Source: Sphingobacterium bovistauri (GTDB lineage: Bacteria > Bacteroidota > Bacteroidia > Sphingobacteriales > Sphingobacteriaceae). From it: a DNA stretch of 64,000 nt. This document shows, one piece after another, positions 48,417 to 57,936 of this stretch; positions within the stretch are counted from its first letter, which is position 1, and every line of letters begins with the position of its first letter. The notes under the pieces were generated by a model. The model had not been told where the DNA came from, searched no databases, and saw only the letters and a program-made list of their open reading frames with translations. The translations under genes and the position numbers were made by a program. The stretch spans positions 124,001-188,000 of the forward strand of contig NZ_JADEYP010000001.1 of the NCBI RefSeq assembly GCF_020295405.1, read 5' to 3'.

Positions 48417-49064
48417 TTATTGTGCTGGCGTCCAGCTTGCTGGGTCTTTTCTCCAAGATTGTAAGAATTCAACATCAGAATCCAACACATAACTATTCTT
48501 TACAGCTATATGAATTAATGCATCGTAACTACATAAACTGAACATAGGGCATTTGGCATCTGCAAAATTCTTAACGGCCTGATCTAATCCATATGTAAAT
48601 ATAGAAACTAATCCAACCACATTACACCCTGCATCACGCAAAGCTTGCACAGCTTGCAAAGAACTCTTACCCGTTGAAATCAAATCTTCGATAACAACTA
48701 CACGCTGACCTTCTACAACCTCTCCTTCAATAAGATTTTGACGACCGTGATCTTTAGCACTACTACGTACATAAGTAAATGGCAATCCTAAATCTTGAGC
48801 AACTAATACACCTTGTGGTATACCTGCTGTAGCTACTCCAGATATCATTTCTACGGAACCAAATTCTTCTTGAATTAACTGCGCCAATTTCTGACGAATG
48901 TACGTACGGATCGCTGGATGCGACAAAGTGATACGATTATCACAATAAATTGGAGACCTCCAACCCGAAGCCCATGTAAAAGGACTTTTAGGTTGTAATT
49001 TTATTGCTTTAATTTGCAATAAGGATTCAGCAACTTTTTGTTCAACCTCATTAAAATTATTCAT
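48417..49064 (-). CDS. pyrE: Orotate phosphoribosyltransferase
   Basis: Pyrimidine biosynthesis enzyme converting orotate and PRPP to OMP, 215 residues, cytosolic. Visible: SPFTWASGWRSPIYCDNR, the flexible loop YVRSSAKDHGRQNLIEGE and the PRPP-binding VVVIEDLISTGKSS. Its ATG (49062-49064) overlaps the ATG of the divergent NUDIX gene in one CATG. A minus-strand TAAATTTG (49076 to 49069) ends four bases before the ATG, which suggests a leaderless transcript. Confidence 0.96.
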   Translation of the reverse strand: MNNFNEVEQKVAESLLQIKAIKLQPKSPFTWASGWRSPIYCDNRITLSHPAIRTYIRQKLAQLIQEEFGSVEMISGVATAGIPQGVLVAQDLGLPFTYVRSSAKDHGRQNLIEGEVVEGQRVVVIEDLISTGKSSLQAVQALRDAGCNVVGLVSIFTYGLDQAVKNFADAKCPMFSLCSYDALIHIAVKNSYVLDSDVEFLQSWRKDPASWTPAQ

Positions 49065-49668
49065 GGCACAAATTTATAAAATTTATATGAACCAAAGCCT
49101 GCTTATTTTGGCAGATTTTGCTCCAAAAATTAAAAAAAACATCCAAACAATTGGATTACAAGAGATTGACCTTGAAAAACTTTTCAACATATCCTCTAAA
49201 AACCAACAAATTACCTATTTGTTTGTACATCAAGATATTCAATCAATTTTCAAAAAACTATTACTTGAGGTAAAAATTATCTATGCCGCAGGAGGTTTGG
49301 TGCAAAATGGAGATGGTGATTATTTATTCATCCATAGGTTAGGCAAATGGGATTTGCCAAAAGGAAAAGTAGATGAAGGTGAAAAAATGCGTGAAGCTGC
49401 TGTAAGAGAGGTGGAAGAAGAATGTGGAATCAAGGTTGATTACTTAGGTGATAAAGTCGCTACAACTTATCACACGTACATAATGCGTGGAAAATTCGTG
49501 TTAAAACAAACAAAATGGTATAATATGGGAGTTAATAAAATCCCAAAACTGATTCCCCAAGCAGAAGAAGATATTACTGAAGCCGTTTGGTTAAACAAAA
49601 AAGATTTAAAAAACGTCGAAGAAAATACATATCCGCTGATTCAAGATATCTTGAGTAAAATAAAATAA
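49063..49668 (+). CDS. NUDIX hydrolase
   Basis: 201 residues. NUDIX box GKVDEGEKMREAAVREVEEE followed by CGI fits GX5EX7REUXEEXGU fully. N-terminal ~65 residues precede the domain (MAQIYKIYMNQSLLILAD). ATG 49063 begins inside the pyrE start codon; ATG 49087 is possible, but the segment YKIYMNQSLLILAD looks like the family N-terminus, so the longer form is given. Cleaves a nucleoside diphosphate-linked compound; which one is unknown. A terminator follows. Confidence 0.88.
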   Translation: MAQIYKIYMNQSLLILADFAPKIKKNIQTIGLQEIDLEKLFNISSKNQQITYLFVHQDIQSIFKKLLLEVKIIYAAGGLVQNGDGDYLFIHRLGKWDLPKGKVDEGEKMREAAVREVEEECGIKVDYLGDKVATTYHTYIMRGKFVLKQTKWYNMGVNKIPKLIPQAEEDITEAVWLNKKDLKNVEENTYPLIQDILSKIK

Positions 49669-49674
49669 GCAATT

Positions 49675-49699
49675 GGGAGCAAAATATTGCTCCCTTATT
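49675..49699 (+). terminator. Intrinsic terminator after the NUDIX gene
   Basis: GGGAGCAA (49675-49682), AATA loop, TTGCTCCC (49687-49694), then TTATTT. Confidence 0.7.
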
Positions 49700-49749
49700 T
49701 GAAACTTTTTCATTGTCCCTGTTGTTTTGTTCGTAATAAAAATAACATT

Positions 49750-50298
49750 ATGAGCAAGAGAATAGGAATTTTGATAGGAAGTCTTCGAAAAGACTCTTTT
49801 AATAAGAAATTTGCAGAGAATATTGTAATCCTATTGGATAAACGCTACAATTATGAATTTATAACAATTGGAGATCTTCCACTTTACAATGAAGATATAG
49901 ATCAAACCACTCCACCAACATCTTATATAAATTTCAGAAATAGAATTGCATCATTTGATGCCTTCCTCCTATTTACTCCAGAATACAATAGATCTATCCC
50001 TGCTGTATTGAAGAACGCTTTGGATGTTGGTTCTAGACCTTATGGACAAAGTAAATGGGATGGAAAACCTGCAGCTGTTGTATCCGTATCGCCTGGCAAC
50101 ATAAGTGGTTTTGGAGCCAATCATCACCTACGACAATGTCTTACTTTTCTAAATATGCCTACCCTTCAGCAGCCCGAAATGTATATAGGTAATGTCGCAC
50201 AATTGTTGAATGATAATGGTCAAATTACTTCTGATAGAACGGCAAATCTGTGTCAGAAATTTGTTGCGGCTTATGAAAGTTGGATTGAAAAATTTTAA
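49750..50298 (+). CDS. NADPH-dependent FMN reductase family protein
   Basis: 182 residues from ATG 49750 (MSKRIGILIGSLRKDSFNKK). The frame is open from 49687 but that part overlaps the NUDIX terminator and is not protein-like. Flavodoxin-like fold: GSLRKDSFNK phosphate loop, LLFTPEYNRSIPAVLKNALD and VVSVSPGNISGFGANHHLRQ. Reduces flavin or quinone-type compounds in the cytosol. It ends two bases from the stop of the convergent DUF3810 gene, with no hairpin between. Confidence 0.9.
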   Translation: MSKRIGILIGSLRKDSFNKKFAENIVILLDKRYNYEFITIGDLPLYNEDIDQTTPPTSYINFRNRIASFDAFLLFTPEYNRSIPAVLKNALDVGSRPYGQSKWDGKPAAVVSVSPGNISGFGANHHLRQCLTFLNMPTLQQPEMYIGNVAQLLNDNGQITSDRTANLCQKFVAAYESWIEKF

Positions 50299-50300
50299 AT

Positions 50301-51389
50301 TTAATTTATTTCCTCTTGTTGCTTCTTCTCCCAAGCCACAAGAAGTCTTGTCATCATGCTATACCGCTCCATGCCTTCTGGTTGGTTATTATGTTTCAAA
50401 AATTGATTGTAAAACATCCCAGACACTTTATTCACCCATCCTCTATAAGACATCCAAAACTCTCTATCCACTTTAAAATCGTTTAATACGAGTGGAGATA
50501 ACTTCTCTTTATATATTTTAAGAAGTTCTTTATCTCCATACAACGGATACATTAAATATTCCACGGCAGTGTAATAAGCTGAATATTTATACCACAAATC
50601 TTGATTATCCTTTAAAGTCAAAAAAGCAATAAAATTACATTCGTCTTCAAAGCCCACGCCCATTTGGTGTGCCAGTTCATGCACATTCACAAAAGGATAT
50701 GAAGCATTCGGAATATGCTGATTAACCTGGACTTCTAAGGTAAAAGGATTAAAATAACCTGAAACAGTAAAATATGAAGCTAAACCACTCGAGATAGGTG
50801 ACTTCGACTGTATTTGTGTTTTGCATAAATAATCATCCAATAGTGTATCTTGAATAACGAGCTCTTCTATATCCCCCTTTACACCATTTTTAGATTTTGC
50901 TGTTATATCAACCTGTTCACGTAACACATTAGCTATCGCAATGTATCGATCCAAAACAACTAAATACTCCTCTCTAGTTATTTTATAATCGCTAATACCT
51001 AATTTTTCTGAGACTGAAACTCTATAATAATTTAGCCCCCAATTTACATTAAACAAAACATAAACAGCTAGTAAAAAGACGACTAACCTTAAAATAGAAA
51101 TTTTTAATTTAGGTAAATTTCCTAAAAATAAATTCTTAAATAGTGTTATTATACTGTATATCAAAAACAATGCAGCTCCTGCATAGAATAAATCTCCTAC
51201 ACTAAATGGAATCCAAGAGAATAGAATTATATAGAGATATGAAACTGCAGGATAAAAATGTTGAGCATAGTACTCCTCCACCCATACACTATTTGATGTT
51301 AATCCTTCAATTAGAAAGATCAAAATCAAACATACAGTTATACTGTAAATATATTTTTTCAAACTGCCATTACTAGCTTTGTGTTTCAT
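50301..51389 (-). CDS. DUF3810 membrane protein (putative zinc metallopeptidase)
   Basis: 362 residues with three N-terminal transmembrane segments (about 13-30, 45-68, 88-108) and a soluble domain carrying NVHELAHQMGVGFEDECNFI, an HExxH zinc motif with a downstream Glu, as in DUF3810. The domain should face outside. Protease activity is suggested by the motif, not shown. Its ATG lies within the 3' end of the nucleoid-associated protein gene (17-base overlap), so the two are likely coupled. Confidence 0.85.
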   Translation of the reverse strand: MKHKASNGSLKKYIYSITVCLILIFLIEGLTSNSVWVEEYYAQHFYPAVSYLYIILFSWIPFSVGDLFYAGAALFLIYSIITLFKNLFLGNLPKLKISILRLVVFLLAVYVLFNVNWGLNYYRVSVSEKLGISDYKITREEYLVVLDRYIAIANVLREQVDITAKSKNGVKGDIEELVIQDTLLDDYLCKTQIQSKSPISSGLASYFTVSGYFNPFTLEVQVNQHIPNASYPFVNVHELAHQMGVGFEDECNFIAFLTLKDNQDLWYKYSAYYTAVEYLMYPLYGDKELLKIYKEKLSPLVLNDFKVDREFWMSYRGWVNKVSGMFYNQFLKHNNQPEGMERYSMMTRLLVAWEKKQQEEIN

Positions 51390-52434
51390 TTTCGTAATAC
51401 AACTTGTAATAATTCATCCCTTTATCTTCGTCAAAGCCTTGTTCTAAATATTCACGTTTGCCGTGTACATAAATGTGAAAATTCTTATCCAATTTGATAA
51501 CAGACTTGTACGAACTAGCCATTTTTTTGACTGCCGGTGTTGCAATTTCAAAATTCGCTTGAAAAGGCATATCAAATTCATCTTCGAAGGATTGTTTATA
51601 ATCATTGAAAAGCGAAACAGCTTGCGGATTTGCAATTACCTCTTCTTCGAATTCGGCACTGTCAAAGGTCTCTTTAGTCTTGAAATAGTTCATCGATCGA
51701 TTCAACAAATCAATTTTATCTGCCGTTTCTAATTCAAAAACCTCGTCCAATTTTTCGTTAACAAAGTTTTTATAGACTTTCATCAAATTTCCTGTCTGTT
51801 GAAAAGCATCATTGCGCGACTTCAATTTCAAAAAATTGTCTTTCCAATATACAGCTTCGGATTGATTCGTTTGGTCGACCACAAGCACTTTAAAACCTTC
51901 TTCCTCATCCGTATGCACTATTACAACACCTTTGTCCAACTTATTGATGTTAATAGCCTCTTGTTCATAATTAAGTTGAAAGCCACCTTGTTCAGGATAG
52001 ACTTTAAGATAAGCTTCTTTATTTTCTGATTTAAATATACCAACCGCAGCATGATCCTCTCCTTCCATTTGTACATTTTTGAGCGCTACAACATACACCT
52101 CTCCTGATTTTATCTTAGGATGATCAGAAACTTCATACAAATGTTTGGTCACTTGCTGTGAGAATTCATGAAAACTTAGATTACCATCAAAAAACTTCTT
52201 GGAGAAATGGTATACTTCATTCAATTCTAATTCTTCATTCGGATGAAAAAATCGGTAAACCTCAGTAAGTTTTGCAAAAGGTTTCATAAAATACTGCATC
52301 AATAAATCAGGCAATATTTCATCGGATGAAAGATCTATTGGATTTTCAGATAATATATAGAACTCATCATTAGCTTTATTACCTACATGATGAATAGAAA
52401 GATTTTCGAACGTTGCGTCTTGATGAAAAAACAT
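51373..52434 (-). CDS. Nucleoid-associated protein (NdpA/YejK-like)
   Basis: 353 residues, soluble and acidic. Matches the 37-kDa nucleoid-associated family: NLSIHHVGNKANDEFYILSE at the N-terminus, SGEVYVVALKNVQMEGEDHA and AVGIFKSENKEAYLKV in the middle, and a C-terminal part ending YYKLYYENETQS. Probably binds DNA in the nucleoid; target unknown. A weak TATTTTTG box lies about 20 bases upstream. Overlaps the DUF3810 gene by 17 bases. Confidence 0.82.
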   Translation of the reverse strand: MFFHQDATFENLSIHHVGNKANDEFYILSENPIDLSSDEILPDLLMQYFMKPFAKLTEVYRFFHPNEELELNEVYHFSKKFFDGNLSFHEFSQQVTKHLYEVSDHPKIKSGEVYVVALKNVQMEGEDHAAVGIFKSENKEAYLKVYPEQGGFQLNYEQEAININKLDKGVVIVHTDEEEGFKVLVVDQTNQSEAVYWKDNFLKLKSRNDAFQQTGNLMKVYKNFVNEKLDEVFELETADKIDLLNRSMNYFKTKETFDSAEFEEEVIANPQAVSLFNDYKQSFEDEFDMPFQANFEIATPAVKKMASSYKSVIKLDKNFHIYVHGKREYLEQGFDEDKGMNYYKLYYENETQS

Positions 52435-52474
52435 AGTTAAAAGTTAAAGGAACAAAAATATAAAAGTATTTTGG

Positions 52475-53380
52475 CTAAAAATCAAAAATATCAATTGCAG
52501 TTTTATAGGTAGCGATGTGTGCATCTAAAATATCTTTGATATCTGCGGAATATCCACCTCCCATCGAAACCTGAATTGGCACACCGAATTCTTTACATTT
52601 TTTAAAAACAAGATAATCACGCATTTTACAACCTCCCTTAGAAACTTTTAGTTTACCTAATTTATCTGTTGATAAAATGTCTACTCCAGCTTGATAAAAT
52701 ACAAAATCGGGTTTTACCGTAATAAATAACATTTCTAAATGACGCTTAAGTAAAGTCAAATATTCCTCATCCTCCATCCCATCTTGCAATTCTACGTCCA
52801 AATCTGATTTTTCTTTGAGGAACGGAAAATTCTTAGCACTGTGCATTGAAAAGGTAAATACATTCGGATTATCAAGAAATATATGCGCAGTACCGTTACC
52901 TTGATGAACATCCAAATCAATAATTAAAATCTTTTTAGCAAGCCTATGTTTAAGAAGGTATTGAGCAGCCACCGCCTGATCATTCATTAAGCAAAACCCT
53001 TCACCATAATCATAACCTGCGTGGTGTGTCCCTCCTGCGGTATTGAAAGAGACACTAAATTCAAGAGCAAATTTAGCAGCTTGAATGGTCCCGTCTAAGA
53101 TATACCTTTCACGATCAATTAATGATTCTGACAAAGGAAAACCTATCCGTCGAACCATCTTTGGATCTACAGTCAACGCAAAAAGATGTTGTACATAATC
53201 TTTACTATGCGCCAAACAACAAGTATCGAAATCAGCTAAATCAGGCTTAAAGAAATTCTCCCTTTTCACGATTCCTTCGTACAACAGTTGCTCTGGTATC
53301 AATTCGTATTTGAGCATAGGAAAACGATGTCCCTCACGTAAAGGATGTATGTAAGCAGTATGATGAGCAATTTTTAACAC
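52475..53380 (-). CDS. Histone-deacetylase-family protein (acetoin utilisation/APAH-type)
   Basis: About 301 residues. Zinc-dependent deacylase fold: HRFPMLKYELIPEQLL, the His pair in GGTHHAGYDYGEGFC, the zinc ligands in DLDVHQGNGTAHIF and the Asp in QAGVDILSTDKLG. The frame begins with GTG at 53398; GTG at 53380 gives the usual family start (M)LKIAHHTAYIHPL and is preferred. No ATG is available. Substrate in bacteria is unclear (acetyl-lysine, polyamines or other acyl amides). Confidence 0.9.
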   Translation of the reverse strand: MLKIAHHTAYIHPLREGHRFPMLKYELIPEQLLYEGIVKRENFFKPDLADFDTCCLAHSKDYVQHLFALTVDPKMVRRIGFPLSESLIDRERYILDGTIQAAKFALEFSVSFNTAGGTHHAGYDYGEGFCLMNDQAVAAQYLLKHRLAKKILIIDLDVHQGNGTAHIFLDNPNVFTFSMHSAKNFPFLKEKSDLDVELQDGMEDEEYLTLLKRHLEMLFITVKPDFVFYQAGVDILSTDKLGKLKVSKGGCKMRDYLVFKKCKEFGVPIQVSMGGGYSADIKDILDAHIATYKTAIDIFDF

Positions 53381-53458
53381 TATATTTTTTATTAGCACAC
53401 GAAAATACGAAGAACTAAATAATTCTTATCTTAGAAAAATATTAACCTCAATGAACAC

Positions 53459-54118
53459 ATGGAAACGCAGAAATCAACACCTACTTTAAATGCAGAACAA
53501 ATACGTGTATTAGGCTCACTCTTAGAAAAGTCTAAAACTACTCCTGAATATTATCCAATGACGATTAATGGTCTACAAACGGCTTGCAATCAAAAAACTT
53601 CGCGTAAACCAGTAGTAAATTACGACGAGAATACTGTTATAAATACTTTAGATTCATTGAAAAAAATTGGATTAGTATCTACTGTAGTGGGCGGAGGATC
53701 AAGAGTTACTAAGTACAAACACAATGTGGCCATTCAATATCCACTAGTCCCATCAGAATTAGCCATATTATGTTTATTATTTTTGAGAGGTCCACTTACA
53801 GCTGGTGAGATCAATTCAAATTCAGGAAGACTTTATGAGTTTGAGGATATTGAAGAGGTACAAAACATTTTAAATAAACTTGCTGAAGAAGAAGTGCCTT
53901 ATATTAAACTATTACCCAAACGTCCTGGACAAAAAGAGGCGCGATATGTACACTTATTTACAGAATTCAATGAAGAAGAATATGAAAACGCAGTGGTTTC
54001 AATATCATCAAATAGTAATGGTCAAGTTCAACAACTCGAAGAGCGAGTTGCCTCATTAGAAACAGAGCTTTCCAAATTACGCGAAGAATTTGATAACTTA
54101 CTTGCTCAATTAACATAG
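53459..54118 (+). CDS. YceH family protein (DUF480)
   Basis: 219 residues. Two tandem winged-helix domains (about 10-90 and 95-180): LNAEQIRVLGSLLEKSKTTP, YYPMTINGLQTACNQKTSRK, and LCLLFLRGPLTAGEINSNSG. A C-terminal coiled coil (about 188-219; QQLEERVASLETELSKLREE) may oligomerise it. DNA binding is suggested by the fold; function unknown. Eleven bases separate it from the next gene. Confidence 0.9.
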   Translation: METQKSTPTLNAEQIRVLGSLLEKSKTTPEYYPMTINGLQTACNQKTSRKPVVNYDENTVINTLDSLKKIGLVSTVVGGGSRVTKYKHNVAIQYPLVPSELAILCLLFLRGPLTAGEINSNSGRLYEFEDIEEVQNILNKLAEEEVPYIKLLPKRPGQKEARYVHLFTEFNEEEYENAVVSISSNSNGQVQQLEERVASLETELSKLREEFDNLLAQLT

Positions 54119-54129
54119 GAAAAAATCAT

Positions 54130-55143
54130 ATGCTATCAAAAATCGTATTAAGCACAATACTACTTTTTAGTGCTTTCATTTCTTCTTCTGCGCAGACACT
54201 GACTCCTTTGGTAGAAAACATCACAGCAAGCTTTAGAGGGATGTCTACTGTAGGCAAAAATACAGTTTGGGTAAGTGGTAGTAACGGTACAGTTGGATAC
54301 ACCAAAGACAAAGGTCTTACCTGGAATTGGGTGAATCCACAAGGATATGAAAAGTACGATTTCAGAGATATCTATGCTTTCTCTAATAAAGAAGCAATTA
54401 TTGTCAATGCTGGTTCTCCGGCAGTCGTGCTACGAACTACAAATGCGGGCAAAACGTGGGAGAAAGTATACGAAGATACACGGGCTGAAATATTCCTTGA
54501 TGATATGGATTTCGTTGGAAAACAAGGTTATATCCTTGGTGACCCAATCGATGGTAAATTTCAACTTTTAAAAACGACAAATAAGGGAAAAACTTGGAAA
54601 GACATTAGCAGTAATTATTTCTTAATTGCTGATGAAGGAGAAGCCGCTTTTGCAGCTTCAGGCTCTTCGATGAAAATGTTTAAAGATAGATTGTATATCG
54701 GAACAGGAGGCAAATATTCCAGTTTCTTTAACTACTTTCCAAAAGGTTTGAAAATTGACAAATACGATGTGCCTATTTGGTCAGGTGAATCTTCAACAGG
54801 CATCTTTGCTATTGACTTTTGGAACCATAATAAAGGAATTGTGGTAGGTGGAAATTATACGCAGGACACCAATAATCAAAACAATATACTTTTAACGAAT
54901 GACGGTGGAGTCTCTTGGTCAAAGCCCAATACTCCCGTTTACGGTTATCGTTCGGATGTTTTATATCTAACTGAAAATTTGTTGATAGCTACAGGAACTT
55001 CTGGAACTGACATATCCTACGACGGTGGTTATAATTGGAAAAATATCTCAAAACTAAGTTTTAATACTATCGCAAAAAGTTCCGATAATAAAATGATATA
55101 TCTTACCGGCTCTAAAGGAAATGTCTATAAATTGACTTTTTAA
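54130..55143 (+). CDS. Secreted Ycf48-like beta-propeller (BNR/Asp-box repeats)
   Basis: 337 residues with signal peptide (about 1-21) and repeated propeller blades: SGSNGTVGYTKDKGLTWNW, LRTTNAGKTWEKVY, LKTTNKGKTWKDIS, LLTNDGGVSWSKP, DISYDGGYNWKNIS. These Asp-box-type repeats resemble Ycf48/sialidase-like propellers. The protein is often listed as an oxidoreductase, but no cofactor site is seen. Probably periplasmic, binding or assembling another protein. Palindromic terminator after it. Confidence 0.82.
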   Translation: MLSKIVLSTILLFSAFISSSAQTLTPLVENITASFRGMSTVGKNTVWVSGSNGTVGYTKDKGLTWNWVNPQGYEKYDFRDIYAFSNKEAIIVNAGSPAVVLRTTNAGKTWEKVYEDTRAEIFLDDMDFVGKQGYILGDPIDGKFQLLKTTNKGKTWKDISSNYFLIADEGEAAFAASGSSMKMFKDRLYIGTGGKYSSFFNYFPKGLKIDKYDVPIWSGESSTGIFAIDFWNHNKGIVVGGNYTQDTNNQNNILLTNDGGVSWSKPNTPVYGYRSDVLYLTENLLIATGTSGTDISYDGGYNWKNISKLSFNTIAKSSDNKMIYLTGSKGNVYKLTF

Positions 55144-55182
55144 ATCGTATAATCACTGTCAATTACACGAATAGCAAGAATA

Positions 55183-55224
55183 ATAAAGAAAGGCTTAGCA
55201 AATATTTGCTAAGCCTTTCTTTAT
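55183..55224. terminator. 42-bp perfect palindrome, bidirectional terminator
   Basis: Two perfect 21-base arms (TAAAGAAAGGCTTAGCAAAT core and its complement) with no loop, between the convergent Ycf48-like and oligoendopeptidase genes. Confidence 0.85.
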
Positions 55225-55237
55225 GAAGAGTACAAGT

Positions 55238-57112
55238 CTACTTACCCAATCTTGTCAGAATAGTTTCCATTTCTGCAATTACCTTATTGATTTTGGAAAT
55301 TGTAAGATCAAAAGGTTCTTTAGAATTCATATCCACACCTGCATCAATTAATAATTCTACTGGATATTTGGTACTACCAGATGATAAGAAGTCCAAGTAT
55401 TTCTTACGATCTTTATCCGAACCATTCAACACTTTTTCCGATAGTGCGGCCGAAGCTGTATAAGACGTTGCATATTGGTAAACGTAAAAATTATAGTAGA
55501 AATGTGGAATATAAGACCACTCTGATTTTACATTTTCATCTACGATACAAATATTTTTGTCGTGACCATAATATTTACGTGTCAATTCCAAATACATTTT
55601 ATCGAAGTCCTCTCCTGTGATCGCTTCACCTCTACCAGCTTTTTCGTGAATCATTAATTCAAATTCAGCAAATTGTGTTTGACGGAATAACGTTCCTTTA
55701 GCGCCTTCTAAATAATTACCCAAAATAGCTAAACGTGTATTATCATCTTTGATTTGCTTTAACATATAGTCATTTAACAACTCTTCATTCAATGTCGAAG
55801 CTACCTCCGCTACAAAGATTGAATAATCAGCATTCACAACATCTTGCTTCTTATTGGTCAAATAACTGTGCATCGTATGCCCTAACTCATGTGTCAACGT
55901 TGACATATCGTTGTATTTTCCATTATAATTCATCAGAATATATGGATGCACATCATATGCCGAACCATTCGAATAAGCACCAGAACGTTTTCCTTCATTT
56001 GGATACATATCAATCCATCTTTCGTTGAATGCCTTTGTAGATACATCTACATATTCCTTACCAAGTGGTTTTAGCGATTTAATAATATTATCAATAGATT
56101 CTTCAACAGTATAAGAAAGGTCAACTTTATCTACCAAAGGTGCGTACAAATCATAGTAATACAATTGGTCAACCCCCATCATACGTTTACGAAGGTTCAA
56201 ATAGCGATGAAAAGTCTCTAAATTGCTATTCACATTTTTTACCAAATTATGGTATACATCAGTAGGAATATTTCCTGCATCTAATGCACTTTCTAAAGTA
56301 CTATTGTAATTACGAGCTTTGGAATAAAATAAAGCTGAATTAAGATTTCCATATAATGTAGATCCTAAAGTACGTTGGAATTCATTAAGCTTACTAAAAT
56401 AAATTTCAAAAGCTTTTTTGCGAACTTCTCTATTTTGGCTAGCTCTATATAAAGAGAAATTTGAAGCATTAAGTTTTACTGTCTTTCCGTCTACTTCAAT
56501 ATCACCATATGGGAACTCCGCATTTGAAAAAGTGCTGTAAATTGATGACGCATTACCTGACATCAAAGATGAATACGCCAAGACTTTCTCTACATCTTCC
56601 GAACCTCTATGTGCTCTTTTACGAAGTAAATCTGTAAGATAAAATTTGTAGGTACTTAACCCCTTCTCGCTATCAAAAAAAGCTTTAATTTGATCATCTT
56701 TCAACGTTAGTAACTCCGGCTCCATAAAAGATGTCAAAGCCGCATATTGCGAAAACAATTGGCTCATCTCTTGTTTCATTCCGGCATATTTCGTTACACG
56801 CGTATCTTGATCTGACTTCATCGACGCATAAGAATACAATCTTGTCATTTCTTTCGAAAGTTTAGCATTGAATTCTAGCGCTGCTAACAATGTAGAAGAA
56901 GATTGTGTCAATTTACCTTTGTACGAAGCAATTTTCTGCATTTCTATTTGGATACGATCCTTTTCGCTTTTCCAAGCTTCATCAGTCACATACAAATCCG
57001 TCAAATTCCATTTGTATTTTTCTGGTAATCCTTCTCTAACCTTCATTTGGCTAACTGCTACTGTTGTAGAAAATAGCATAACAGCTGTCATCAATTTTGT
57101 CTTTATAAACAT
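55238..57112 (-). CDS. pepF: Oligoendopeptidase F, exported (M3 family)
   Basis: About 624 residues. Zinc metallopeptidase with TLTHELGHTMHSYLTN (HExxH) and the downstream Glu region DYSIFVAEVASTLNEELL. Unlike cytosolic PepF it has a signal peptide (MFIKTKLMTAVMLFSTTVAVS), so it should act in the periplasm on short peptides. The frame is open to 57181, but ATG 57110-57112 is preceded by AAGGGGTAAT, one of the few strong Shine-Dalgarno sequences here, and gives the signal peptide. Ends at the palindromic terminator. Confidence 0.92.
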   Translation of the reverse strand: MFIKTKLMTAVMLFSTTVAVSQMKVREGLPEKYKWNLTDLYVTDEAWKSEKDRIQIEMQKIASYKGKLTQSSSTLLAALEFNAKLSKEMTRLYSYASMKSDQDTRVTKYAGMKQEMSQLFSQYAALTSFMEPELLTLKDDQIKAFFDSEKGLSTYKFYLTDLLRKRAHRGSEDVEKVLAYSSLMSGNASSIYSTFSNAEFPYGDIEVDGKTVKLNASNFSLYRASQNREVRKKAFEIYFSKLNEFQRTLGSTLYGNLNSALFYSKARNYNSTLESALDAGNIPTDVYHNLVKNVNSNLETFHRYLNLRKRMMGVDQLYYYDLYAPLVDKVDLSYTVEESIDNIIKSLKPLGKEYVDVSTKAFNERWIDMYPNEGKRSGAYSNGSAYDVHPYILMNYNGKYNDMSTLTHELGHTMHSYLTNKKQDVVNADYSIFVAEVASTLNEELLNDYMLKQIKDDNTRLAILGNYLEGAKGTLFRQTQFAEFELMIHEKAGRGEAITGEDFDKMYLELTRKYYGHDKNICIVDENVKSEWSYIPHFYYNFYVYQYATSYTASAALSEKVLNGSDKDRKKYLDFLSSGSTKYPVELLIDAGVDMNSKEPFDLTISKINKVIAEMETILTRLGK

Positions 57113-57122
57113 ATTACCCCTT
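57113..57122 (-). promoter_or_regulatory. Strong ribosome binding site of pepF
   Basis: Minus-strand AAGGGGTAAT directly before ATG 57112. It decides the start against the longer frame and is unusually strong for this region. Confidence 0.6.
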
Positions 57123-57245
57123 AATTGTATAAATATCGTACTAAAATAAGAAAAAGTTAGGTTAGTTAATGTGTTAACCAAAATGATATTGATTCAAGTT
57201 CATTCTTATGACCTTTCATACAGTGCATTCATCAGTACTGGAAAT

Positions 57246-57261
57246 GCTAGCTAGCTAGCTA
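57246..57261. repeat. (GCTA)4 tandem repeat
   Basis: Four GCTA units in the gap between the divergent pepF and OsmC genes, also self-complementary and rich in CTAG, a tetramer often rare in bacteria. No function seen. Confidence 0.8.
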
Positions 57262-57377
57262 TTCTATATTACGACTATTACGACCAAATTCATAAATGAA
57301 TTATTAAAATTTATAGGGGCAAATAATCATTACTTGTGATAAACTTATATGTTTTAAGTTTACTAATTTTAATCCCA

Positions 57378-57842
57378 ATGAAGAAGATACACAATTTTGA
57401 AGCAAAACTCACTTGGCAAAAGGTCGAATTAAATACAAATTCAACACAAAAAATCTACGAAAAGACGCATGTAATACATGTAGAAGATAAGCCCAAACTT
57501 CAGCTATCAGCAGCCAAAGCATTCAAAGGAAATCCAAACTTATATAATCCTGAAGACCTATTGTTAAGTAGTCTAATGTCTTGCCATATGATGTCATATC
57601 TTTATGTCTGTGCACAATACCAAATAGAAGTCCTTTCGTACACAGATGAAGCAATTGCCAAATTGGAGACCTACGTGGATGGTTCTGGTAAAATTATAGA
57701 AGTTGTATTAAACCCTCAGGTCATAATTAAAAATAAGTCTCAAGTTGAATTAGCAACATCAATTCACAAGGAAGCCAACAAATTGTGTTTTATAGCGAAC
57801 TCTTGTAATTTTTCAATTAAGCATAATGCGATATGTACTTGA
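57378..57842 (+). CDS. OsmC-family peroxiredoxin-like protein
   Basis: 154 residues from ATG 57378 (MKKIHNFEAKLTWQK); the GTG at 57336 would add an unlikely hydrophobic leader. OsmC/Ohr fold with the two conserved cysteines in LLSSLMSCHMMSYLYVC and EANKLCFIANSCN. Expected to reduce organic hydroperoxides in the cytosol; some Bacteroidota members are of untested activity. Confidence 0.88.
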   Translation: MKKIHNFEAKLTWQKVELNTNSTQKIYEKTHVIHVEDKPKLQLSAAKAFKGNPNLYNPEDLLLSSLMSCHMMSYLYVCAQYQIEVLSYTDEAIAKLETYVDGSGKIIEVVLNPQVIIKNKSQVELATSIHKEANKLCFIANSCNFSIKHNAICT

Positions 57843-57936
57843 AGCCCCTATTGATACGCTGATGGAAATTTATCTAAAAATCTCAAAACATAGCGATTTA
57901 TATTAAAAGTGATATTAATGCATAAATTATACTTAA

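Noticed and set aside
48392-48490. 33-residue N-terminal extension of the SRPBCC protein into pyrE
   Set aside because: Not protein-like and overlaps pyrE; internal ATG gives the normal family length.
57336-57377. GTG start adding 14 residues to the OsmC protein
   Set aside because: The extension is a hydrophobic stretch unlike the family N-terminus; ATG 57378 fits.
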